Shown here one piece after another: positions 37,901 to 44,295 of a stretch of 64,000 nucleotides of DNA. The position numbers and the translations under genes are program-made. Origin of the DNA: Ptychodera flava (Eukaryota; Hemichordata; Enteropneusta; Ptychoderidae); assembly GCF_041260155.1 (NCBI RefSeq), contig NC_091933.1, positions 21,936,599-22,000,598 on the forward strand, given 5' to 3'. Every line of letters starts with the position of its first letter. Within the stretch, counting starts at the first letter, position 1. The notes under the pieces are model-generated. The model made no database searches. It had not been told where the DNA came from and saw only the letters and a program-made list of their open reading frames with translations.

Positions 37901-40900
37901 TCAAGTTGAAAATTGTCCACCGTTCATAACACACATCTTTCCTATCAACAGCTGGAAGTGGAACAGGCTGAGGGTCATGTTAGCATAAACACCAAAGGTA
38001 GTATTCTCGCCGCAAAATCTTCAGTTTGGCGTTATAAAACCTCACATGAACATTGGCACTTTTAAAAATATGTGACCGTAAAGACATGTCTAGCCAAATT
38101 CTCGGGAAGAGATAAATTAAAATTGACATGATGTAAATATCGGGCACACTGGCACCCGAGGCCGGGCGGCTCAGCCGGCCATTTCTGTGACGGAGTGATC
38201 AGCTACGCTTCCGCAGTTTTTTTTCTTGATTAAGTGTCAGCGATATAAAGCACAGTGTTCGTTGTTTCATGACTGCGAAATTCTCAAAGAAGCTAAAATA
38301 TTTTAGGGGAGACTTAGTCGAGCAGAAGGGAACAGATGACGACAACGCGACTGCTTCGTCAACAGTATAAACTTCTTTGCATGCTACACGTTGTGTCACT
38401 GTTACTGGCAGCGCCGTGCTGTATTATACACAACCTATCGTTCAGTCTCGCAAAGAGTCAGTCAATCACTAGGTAAACGTTTTAGGAATATAAAATTAGA
38501 TATCTCCTAACATTACTAATTATAGAGTCACACATGCATGGGATCTAGTACTTGTATTCATTTATTATTTACAATCACTTTCGTAAAGCATCTGAATCGG
38601 CGATCAGTCTTGGGGGATGTAAACACGGCCATACTTCTCCGCGGCCCCGCATCCTTGACATGTTTTGGGCAACCTGTCGCAGTCTTGCTGCTGTTCTCGC
38701 TCTTGTCCACAGTTGATGATGATACACGCGAAGCTTTCTGGTGACAATGGTCGTACTGGTACGGCATTGCGATTACATAATCGATGTAGTAACTCCAGGA
38801 ATTAAAGTCTACATGTATCTTACCGTACATCTGGCTTCCGAACCGTGTTTATTGTAAGTCACGGCACTCAAAAATGTGCACCGCAGAAAACGCTTGTCTG
38901 AATGCCTCTTTTCCGCACCTTTCTTGTAATTTTGTCAAATGCGGCTAATACGTCATCCTACAATGCAATAAACTGACAATGGCTGCAGTTACTTCAGCCA
39001 CCAAAGGCGTAACTTCTCACCATGTTGAAGCCACAGCGGTAAGCATTCGCTATGGCGAGGTGAACACACTCACTCTTAGATTCTATTAGTTACGTCATTT
39101 CCGGTGGCAATGCCCGCGAATTCCGAAACGACCCGAATGGCAGCTAACTTCAAAGTCGCACAACATATTGCATTTTAATAATATTTAACCGCGTCGTTTC
39201 ATTGGGGTGATGCATTTATTTGATAAAGTAGGGGTGGCAAAATCATATAGCATGGCTCATTTTAAGCAAAATTAACTTTGAATTTATGCGAGACATACAC
39301 TTTAAAATATCACATTATGGTGAAATCTAGAATTTTGTATTTTAGGGCAATTTTTGCCATTTTTGGTCAAAAAATTAGTTTCTTAAAAACTACTCATCTG
39401 ATAGCTTTGATATTTAGTATGCAGGTTCTTATGGATTTACTGAGTATAATATATTGAAATTATGATGAAATTGAAATCTGAAAATTTTTGTATTTTTGGG
39501 GCATTTTTGCCATTTTAGGTCAAAAAATTTGTTTGTCAAAACTACTCATCTGATAGGTTTGATATTTGGTAGAAATGTTCTCAGGGATGATCCTAATGTG
39601 ACATTGTGTATTTCTGCAGCTATTTTTGCCGTGTTTGGTCAGGCCATCCTGCAATGAGTTATCAAAGATTTCCACCTTCATCAACACATTTGTCACAAAA
39701 TAGTAATGCGTTACATAACACAGCAGAGCTCCATGGACCATTTGGTCACTCGTGATAGTAGATGTCAAGATGTGCATGCCAAATATCATCACAAGCTAAT
39801 TTTCCCATGCCAGATTTTCAGCTGACAAAGTGACACTTTCTGCTGTTTGCATGGAATATTGTTCACATCAAAATTTTCAAGGGTTTCGCTGAGACATATG
39901 TTTGGTTGCTGAATACACTTGTTGCGTTAGTATGTTGCCTCTCATGAAGCCCTCTTAAATACTAATCTATTTATTCAACAAACTTAGCATTTAAAGATAA
40001 ATTTTATTATGACCATTTAATTGTTATTACTATCATCTTTCAGAATCCTGCACGTTTTCAAATTTGGCCATTGGAACTTACAAAGCCAAGGTAAGTGTTC
40101 CAATTTGATTGAGTACAAATCTTGAAAAAAAGAAAGCTTTTCCTTTCAGTTGTTTTCAGTTGTTATGGTTTAAGACGCTGAGACACGTTCTCCCTCTAAA
40201 CATGTAACACCCACTTCACATTCTGGAATACAATAATCTGGCAACTGACATGAGAAAAGGTGTGAACTAATCAAAAAAATGTACACCATTGAAATGACTA
40301 TGCCACAGTGTTTGTGATTATAGCTTGAAGCTTGATGCTGGGTAAATTTTATCCTACTTTGAGTAAGATCGCATTGCTGTTGGTTGCATCTGCACTGCAA
40401 TAACCACACCACGATTTTGTCACAGGCCAAAGCTGCCAGATGTACAATAGGCTGTCCATGGGCCGTGTCTAAAAGTGTCCAGGTACCGGTAAAAGTCGAA
40501 ATACCACATCCACATACAACAGGTATGGAAATCCCTTTCGGTATGAAAAAAGACAATCAGGTTTTGTTTCTTTATCCTTGATGCTGTAGCTTACTCAACA
40601 TGAAATTCTTACAGGAGCTAGAAAAAGACGATTACGTCAATAATTAATCCAGGGATTCTATAAACAAAGCCAGCCCAGAGTGCTAGAACTCATGACTTGT
40701 GTCAGTGTTTGTGTGTCTGTCAATAGGGTCCTGAAACATCTGTGGTACCTGTTGAATAGCTGTATTTTCCATATTCCAGATTCATCATCAAGTGTATCAA
40801 GTACAACTGTGATCGGAACACAACGACACGATCCCTCAACCTTACAGAAGGTGACAACACAACCAAAGGATGTGACGAGACTTGCCCTTGGCGTGGCCGG

Positions 40901-43215
40901 TGGGGTGATTGGAGGCTTACTCCTTGTACTCGTCTTGTACTGTGTAAGGAGAAAGAGGAAGTCCAAATCAGCCAACTACTTGTCCAACTCCCCGTCTACC
41001 TCCACATTTGGGATCATCGAAGATACAAGAGGCAGTTTAGATGACCCTACATGTAAGTACATTATGAAACACTGGATTTAGATAGACAGCAATATGGGCA
41101 AATCTGTGCATAGAAGAGCATAGTATATTCCCACACACGTATGTGCACCACACTGCACTTTCAAGTGTTTTGTGGTATGCATTCTAATTGATTGAGTCTT
41201 GAAAAAAGACTTCCCTTCAGTTGTTATTGTTTAAGACACTGAGAGACGTCTTCTTCCTCTTTTGTTTTTAACCTTGTGTCAGTGGAACACAATGGTATCC
41301 ATGCAGTGTACTATGTCATTTTATCCCAGAAAAGGCTTTTTTCACAGATTCTTTGTGAAATGAATCTTTCAGTCAGAGAATTTAGTCGGAGAAAGTCATG
41401 GAGGAGACAGTGAGATGTACGTCACTAATTAAGAAATAAACTACACCCAGTGACATTATACCACAAGATTTTGACCAGTTCATGACATACGTGCACAAGA
41501 GATAGCGAGTGTGTGTAAAAAAATAAACTGGTCAAAATCAAGTGGTATACCAGTTGCTGGGGTGATTTAATGCTATTATATCATAATATTAAATTGAAAT
41601 TCTGGCCTGAAATATCAAAATGGGAATATTTCTCTAGCTGAGAGCTCGTGCATGTTCTTACTCTGCTATATGTGAATAGTATGGTTATTTTCATGTCTCG
41701 ACCAATCAGATCACAGTATTTGTGCAATCAATATACTGGTGTGATACAAAGCTTTATACCGGTACTCTTGCTTCAGTAAAATTTATTTTCAAACACAATG
41801 GTGTTTTGAACCAATAGGAGGTTCATGAAATGCTATCTTCGGATAATAAGTTTCATTGAGCTAGCTTTGCATAAGTGTCTTTAGAAGTAAAGATCTGATG
41901 CATTTATTTCACTTTCACAATCATTAAACTCCAAATTCTTATACAGTGGAACAGTTTTACTTTCGGTTTGAACAAAACAAGAACTCACTGAGCAACAATT
42001 TCTGTTTTGGTGAATTTGTTGACTAATACATCGGTCAATGTGAAAAGTACGACACAAACTGATAATTGCAAAGACAAGTACTGTTATGAAGAATGCAAGA
42101 AAGTGAAATGCCGTAGTTTTTAATTTGTGCCCTCGTATTTATTCAGTGCTGTACAAGTTGGTAAGCTGTGCTGCATGGTTGATATACAGTGCTGTTGGTG
42201 CAGCACTCCATACAAACAGAATACTCTGTGCTTTAAGGTTGAATGCACCCTTGGATGGATATTTGAACTCTAAAATTTCTAAAACTCTTTTCTGATCTAC
42301 CACTTGTTTGGGATCATTTTAAAGCTCTTGGAGCAAGAACAATTATCACTGTCTTTAATCTTTCGAAAATTGAAAATTTTATTTTTTCTCATAGAGTTAA
42401 ACACGGGGATGGCAGCCATTTTGAAATTCAAACATTATTATACGTTAAGTAATTTGTGTCTCTTGTACAAAAAATTGTACTTTGACCCCTGATTTTAAAT
42501 CTTCATTTGGTGAGAGAATGGTTTAAAGTTTCATTGAGGAAAGTTTGAACAAAAGTTTAAGTCTTTCACTTTCGAGATGCATACTACCTTAAGATGATTC
42601 ACTGTACTATGCTGTAACCATGGTACAATATGCTGTTACTCTTATTCAGGTAATGAAGATGATACGGAAGCCCTCATCAGTCTCACTACCCCTCAACCCC
42701 AACCTCCTCCACCACCAGAAGGAGGGGAGGAGATACCACCATACAGATACTACAAGCCACCTGCACATGATCAGATGTCTGGAACAGATGGAATGAGCAG
42801 CATTATCCAAAAGCTTAATATGAGTCCTGACAACCAGGAGGTGATATTTGACCAGTACAGGAGGAAGGAGGCCGAAGGAGAAGAGGTGAGGCCCGTTCTA
42901 TCTGCAGATGAGGAATTGACCCAGAATTGGTATGGTGGCCCTGAGTACCATCCAGAAATGTACAATGGCAGCACCATTCCTGGCAGTTTTAGGCCCCCGT
43001 ATGTGTACGTTCGGGAAATCTCTTTGGAAAGAAAAAGTGATGAGGCAGGCGGAGACAGGTTCGATTCTGGCTTTCAGGAAATGGAGCAGCTTGAACGTAT
43101 GAGGGACTTTGATCAGCTGGAGCATATGAGGACATTGGTCGTGGAAGGCATGAAGGCTCACACCTCCACCGTGTCTGCCGACATACACAACGACAGCCGC
43201 AGCATCAACATATGA
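17242..43215 (+). CDS. IL-17-receptor-like type I membrane protein
   Basis: The exon model is read from splice sites and phase: 17242-17352, 19578-19688, 20820-20862, 22208-22276, 22427-22579, 25302-25431, 26256-26388, 26902-26948, 30412-30584, 31298-31345, 35411-35471, 36308-36471, 40044-40090, 40426-40522, 40780-41052, 42650-43215. The product has a signal peptide, an IL-17R D1-like fibronectin fold, two D2-like folds, one membrane helix and a cytoplasmic tail ending in HNDSRSINI. The D1 pattern ([37 protein letters not shown], then DCTEH) matches the IL-17 receptor family, where this region binds cytokine. Unresolved: exon 25302-25431 has 130 nt where phase needs 131 or 128; junctions 26948/30412 and 36471/40044 do not match in phase and may hide a short exon. 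Family identity is inferred from motif order, not a search. Confidence 0.72.
17993..18350. mobile_element. 360-bp inverted-repeat element, copy 1
   Basis: Left end AGGGCTAGTAATGCTAACTT, right end (complement) AAAGGCCTGTATAAATGCTA: imperfect termini sharing the AATGCTAACTTTTG core. Inside, shorter inverted segments (TTGTAATTGTTG with CAATAACAATG) give a folded structure. The second plus-strand copy is at 30605-30965; parts recur near 57600-57830 and 60130-60300. Confidence 0.65.
18768..19085. repeat. Dispersed 320-bp repeat (TTTTGCTCAAACTTTC family), copy 1
   Basis: Starts AGTTTTGCTCAAACTTTCTT and continues with CCCTTTCAAAATCATGAATAAAA. Related copies are at 22683-23000, 54413-54735 and (inverted) 42236-42600; a short relative lies at 62575-62640. 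No open frame. Confidence 0.65.
22208..26948 (+). CDS. Exons 4-8: IL-17R D1-like ectodomain
   Basis: Exons 22208-22276 and 22427-22579 join in phase 1 and encode [15 protein letters not shown], a cysteine-bearing linker, and [10 protein letters not shown]. Exon 25302-25431 continues with [14 protein letters not shown] but changes frame before [17 protein letters not shown]. Exon 26256-26388 carries [20 protein letters not shown] and [11 protein letters not shown]. Exon 26902-26948 gives [16 protein letters not shown]. In IL-17RA the corresponding order is W-strand, L-x-G strand, FTFS, YEVTVHHLPKP and DCEHA. The single-base length problem in exon 25302-25431 could be a sequence error, a polymorphism or a real disabling change. 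Confidence 0.65.
22683..23000. repeat. Dispersed 320-bp repeat, copy 2
   Basis: Shares with the 54.4-kb copy the ordered motifs GTTTTGCTCAAACTTTCCTC, GGGGTCACCATCCAAA, AAATGGCCGGCATCCCTGTT, TTTTGAAAAACTAA and GTGGTAAATCAGAAA. It ends next to a CTTAAG-type motif. Confidence 0.7.
23500..23745. repeat. Hairpin-headed intronic repeat
   Basis: Begins AGCTCACATTTGGTATACCA with an inverted arm (TGGTATACCAATGTGAG), followed by GTCTGTATGTCTGTATATTT and GTCCGTCACACACGAAGGCT. The layout is similar to the AGCTCCGC family but the sequence differs. The flanking 23220-23260 holds a short GTCTGT run. Confidence 0.45.
25469..25842 (+). mobile_element. AGCTCCGC-family repeat, short copy
   Basis: Opens AGCTCCACTGTTAGTGAGGT, then GGAGCTTATCAAATGGGCTG and TGTCTGTCAACAATTGCC; ends ACACAGTGGAGCTGTATCGG and TTAGTCACTTG. 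Same start and end as the 1.5-kb copies at 31978 and 33888, but most internal repeats are missing. Confidence 0.75.
25898..26148. repeat. AT-dinucleotide and TATATGCATATATATTCAA minisatellite
   Basis: A (TA)n run is followed by several AT-rich blocks and three to four tandem 21-bp units containing TTCAATTTATATGCATATAT. Frames open here encode only Y/I repeats and are not genes. Confidence 0.9.
27042..27648 (+). mobile_element. AGCTCCGC-family repeat, 3'-truncated copy
   Basis: Starts AGCTTCACTGTCAACAACAC and holds about five internal units with AAATTTGTATTTCTGAGG-like cores. It stops abruptly at TTAA 27646-27649, where an unrelated GC-rich block begins, and the expected family 3' end is not found afterwards. 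Confidence 0.7.
27690..28490. mobile_element. Inverted-repeat element with 55-bp termini
   Basis: Left arm about 27706-27762 (GATATTTGACGTGGCGACTG, then CGCGCGGATCGCGAGAAATC) pairs with the right arm about 28428-28482 with few mismatches; outside this the match fades. The interior (28070-28400) has higher GC and short open frames without recognisable motifs. Confidence 0.7.
28976..29042. repeat. Hairpin with 19-bp stem
   Basis: AGCAGGAGACAATTTGCCC (28988-29006) pairs with 29017-29035 with a single mismatch, and the outer GTGCC/GGCAC adds to the stem. Two tandem TATTATTGCCTGAATA motifs lie just upstream (about 28936-28975). Confidence 0.7.
29056..30102. mobile_element. Non-autonomous DNA transposon, CAC termini, 5-bp target duplication
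   Basis: The termini are CACAAACAACTTTCC at 29056 and the exact complement ending at 30102. Similarity continues to about 33 bp (TATRGCCGTATAACTTT) with one 2-base indel and one mismatch. ATGTA at 29051-29055 is repeated at 30103-30107, a flush 5-bp duplication. CAC-starting ends with 5-bp duplications are the known signature of Transib and RAG-type (ProtoRAG) transposons. The 1,047-bp element has two inward-facing short frames: 29191-29343 on plus (a 51-codon exon-like frame ending at GTAATT) and 29327-29597 on minus, with a C-x2-C motif. No transposase core is present, so it depends on another element. Confidence 0.7.
29327..29597 (-). pseudogene. Short frame in the CAC element, possible RAG1 N-terminal-like zinc motif
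   Basis: From ATG at about 29597 the frame reads [15 protein letters not shown], then [15 protein letters not shown] and [19 protein letters not shown]. Vertebrate RAG1, and transposons with RAG1-like N-termini, show a comparable order: HLCRICG, a DLIAKVF-type helix and D-x4-IHP before a second cysteine pair. That second pair is not visible after VHP, so if related the copy is truncated. A ZAD-type zinc motif or chance are alternatives. I infer this; it is unproven. Confidence 0.3.
30412..35471 (+). CDS. Exons 9-11: first D2-like fibronectin fold
   Basis: The peptide runs [36 protein letters not shown], then [16 protein letters not shown] and [19 protein letters not shown]. The late motif (F-x-N-x3-G-x-Y, then C-x2-C) corresponds to the D2 end of IL-17 receptors. 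Phases are 1-0, 0-0 and 0-1. The start at 30412 needs a phase-1 partner, whereas the strong donor at 26949 gives phase 0. Either a small exon lies in the transposon-filled 3.4-kb intron or the weaker donor after ILT (near 26971) is used. Confidence 0.6.
30605..30965. mobile_element. 360-bp inverted-repeat element, copy 2
   Basis: Collinear with 17993-18350 over its whole length, sharing ACAGTATTCAGCTTGTCAA, ATAATGGGTGTTTCAA-like and AATAATGAAAA motifs. The right end complement is AAAGGGCTGGTGATGCAAAC. It begins about 20 bp after the donor of exon 9, so it sits at the extreme 5' end of that intron. Confidence 0.65.
31752..31977 (+). mobile_element. LINE 3' end, first piece (ORF2 C-terminus)
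   Basis: The frame ends [47 protein letters not shown] and a stop, the usual C-terminal signature of many non-LTR retrotransposon polymerase proteins (HPLY-EF-LLPSGRRYR and KNSFIPxAI). Its tail continues after an insertion at 33616. Confidence 0.75.
31978..33615 (+). mobile_element. AGCTCCGC-family repeat, long copy A
   Basis: Opens with hairpin AGCTCCGCTGTCAGCGACGC then GGAGCTTATCAAATAGG, followed by repeated TCCGTCGTC. The middle is about a dozen degenerate 100-130-bp units with GGGGCAATTTTTGCCATTTT, TCATCTGATAGCTTTG and TTTGGTATACAGGTTTC. It ends CACAGCGGAGCTATATCGGC and TAGGTCGCTTG. The first and last 11 bases are inverted copies (AGCTCCGCTGT). No coding capacity. It splits a LINE. Confidence 0.85.
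33616..33732 (+). mobile_element. LINE 3' end, second piece with (TATTG)n tail
   Basis: Contains GACTTGTCCGCTGTCATACA, CATGTTTTGGGATAATAAAG and a short TATTG run, a usual 3' UTR and tail layout of CR1-like LINEs. It continues the piece ending at 31977. Confidence 0.65.
33888..35372 (+). mobile_element. AGCTCCGC-family repeat, long copy B
   Basis: Collinear with copy A over nearly its whole length, same orientation, and preceded by the same CTGACCTTTTTT motif. Several internal units are absent or indel-shifted. It ends ACACAGCGGAGCTATATCGG and TAGGTCGCTTG, 39 bp before exon 11. The spacer 33733-33887 shows nothing recognisable. Confidence 0.85.
36308..40522 (+). CDS. Exons 12-14: second D2-like fibronectin fold
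   Basis: Exon 36308-36471 reads [20 protein letters not shown] and [16 protein letters not shown]. Exon 40044-40090 gives [15 protein letters not shown], and exon 40426-40522 gives [19 protein letters not shown] then [13 protein letters not shown]. The layout repeats exons 9-11: a long exon with the WxP and Y-x-V-x-L strands, a short exon with F-x-N-x3-G-x-Y, and an exon with C-x3-C. This indicates internal duplication of an exon trio. The 36471/40044 junction is 0 against 1 in phase, so a short exon may be missing from my model. Confidence 0.58.
36635..39756 (+). mobile_element. AGCTCCGC-family repeat interrupted by a 2-kb insertion
   Basis: The 5' part at 36635-37240 (CCTCCGCTGTCAGCAACACA, GGAGTACAGGTCCCGAGGGA) and the 3' part at 39306-39756 (TTTTGCCATTTTTGGTCAAA, ending ACACAGCAGAGCTCCATGG and TTTGGTCACTCG) form one family copy. 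Between them lies an unrelated GC-richer segment. Confidence 0.75.
37241..39305. mobile_element. 2-kb insertion with degenerate inverted ends and TTAA borders
   Basis: The left end TTAAAGTATGAGTCCTGCCA and right-end complement TTAAAGTGTATGTCTCGCAT are similar for about 60 bp with many mismatches, including CTTAGGGCATATACTATAG against GAGCCATGCTATATG. TTAA sits at both borders, compatible with a TTAA-targeting superfamily such as Kolobok or piggyBac. The interior (short open frames at 37383-37664 and 38538-38744) shows no transposase motif I recognise. Confidence 0.5.
40780..41052 (+). CDS. Exon 15: stalk and transmembrane helix
   Basis: A Ser/Thr-rich stalk ([20 protein letters not shown]) leads to [20 protein letters not shown], a roughly 20-residue glycine-bearing hydrophobic helix, followed at once by the basic stop-transfer VRRKRKSK. 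This fixes the orientation: preceding exons are outside, the tail is inside. The exon starts in phase 1 (donor 40523) and ends in phase 1 at GTAAGT, matching 42650. Confidence 0.85.
42236..42600. repeat. Dispersed 320-bp repeat, inverted copy
   Basis: On the complement: AAACTTTTGTTCAAACTTTC, AATGGCTGCCATCCCCGTGT, and AATGATCCCAAACAAGTGGT near the end. It sits immediately upstream of the last coding exon of the IL-17R-like gene. Confidence 0.65.
42650..43215 (+). CDS. Exon 16: cytoplasmic tail and stop
   Basis: About 188 residues: a proline run ([15 protein letters not shown]), [13 protein letters not shown], two tyrosine-rich segments ([15 protein letters not shown] and [11 protein letters not shown]) and a charged helix ([20 protein letters not shown]). 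No SEFIR-like pattern is visible, though IL-17RA, IL-17RD and most family members signal through SEFIR. The proline run and tyrosines could be SH3 and SH2 ligand sites, which is inference. The TGA is at 43213-43215. Confidence 0.8.
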
Positions 43216-43398
43216 TGAAAATCAGCAAGTCCTCTTGGGGGACCAGCAGAGAGCATTGTGCGGTGCTGGTGATGAGTACTTAAAAAAACCTCATGTGACT
43301 TCTAATCATCGTGGTATATCTTTGGATAATCCCATTTAAATGCCAATCCTTTGGTAGATCTCCAGTTGTACAAGATGACTTATCCGATTATGTGGCTT

Positions 43399-43404
43399 AA
43401 TAAA
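43399..43404 (+). terminator. Polyadenylation signal after the IL-17R-like gene
   Basis: AATAAA lies 184 bp past the stop codon and is the nearest canonical signal. Another AATAAA followed by an A run at about 47720 would imply a 4.5-kb 3' UTR. Confidence 0.45.
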
Positions 43405-43529
43405 TCACACTAATCCATCCAAGCAATATAGAGCAGGGTAATTATGAGCAGGGGTGCAAAGAGGTGAAAAAGAGGTTGTAATCAATTTATGCAGAAACTT
43501 TTACTAAGGAAAACAAGCAATAAATTATT

Positions 43530-43605
43530 AATAATAATAATGATGATAATAATAATGATAATAATAGTAATAATAATAATGATGATGATGATTATGAGTA
43601 ATTTA
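43530..43605. repeat. AAT/GAT trinucleotide microsatellite
   Basis: An interrupted run of AAT and GAT in the 3' flank of the IL-17R-like gene. From 43606 to 47975 I see no gene apart from short simple repeats (C12/A9 at 46581-46601, a GA run near 46690) and the hairpin at 44255. Confidence 0.85.
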
Positions 43606-44254
43606 CAGTTTAATCTCTCAGATATTGTATTTTTGTATGTATATGCCGAATAAGGGATGAGAGCCAAATTCAAAAAGGTGTCCTTTGGTCTGTAAAAATT
43701 TATTCCTTTTTTTGTATAAATTTTACCGTGATACACCAGAATTACCTGTAACCATAAACCCTAGAGTGAAAGGGTCTATGCTGTAATCATTGTAATATAC
43801 CGTACATTCAAAGAAACTTTGAGTGCCATAAGAAAGCAATATCTTTGAAAATTAAACTTGAGATGCATTCCAGATCAGATGTACATATTGTATAAATAGA
43901 GTGAATATTTCACTGAACAATTCTTCAGGGAAGTAAGAGAAAGACAGTTTCTGCAACTGGAATGCTGTGCAAGTGATATTGATTGCCATTCCTTTGCCTT
44001 TAACCCTTTCACCACAATGGTTTAGCCCAAACCCATTCTTACCAATGGTAATTGTGGACATGTTTACAGGGAATTAGGGGTGAACAGGTTAATCATCAAA
44101 TGTTGGCACTACTGTTTTGATTCATACAGAGAAGTTGGACCTGCAGAAATATATTCTAGGGATGGAAGGGTTCTCTATGTGAAACATTGTGATTATGAGC
44201 CCACATCCGTAGTTCAAAGGTATACTGCCCTCACAGGTGAGCGGTGGTTCGCAC

Positions 44255-44295
44255 CATAGACAGTGGAGGGGGTCTTCCCCCCTCCACTGTCTATG
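44255..44295. repeat. Perfect 18-bp-stem hairpin
   Basis: CATAGACAGTGGAGGGGG, loop TCTTC, then the exact complement. A related unfinished form (CATAGACAGTAGAGGGGAGG and GACCGTCTATGG) occurs at 23870-23925. Confidence 0.85.
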
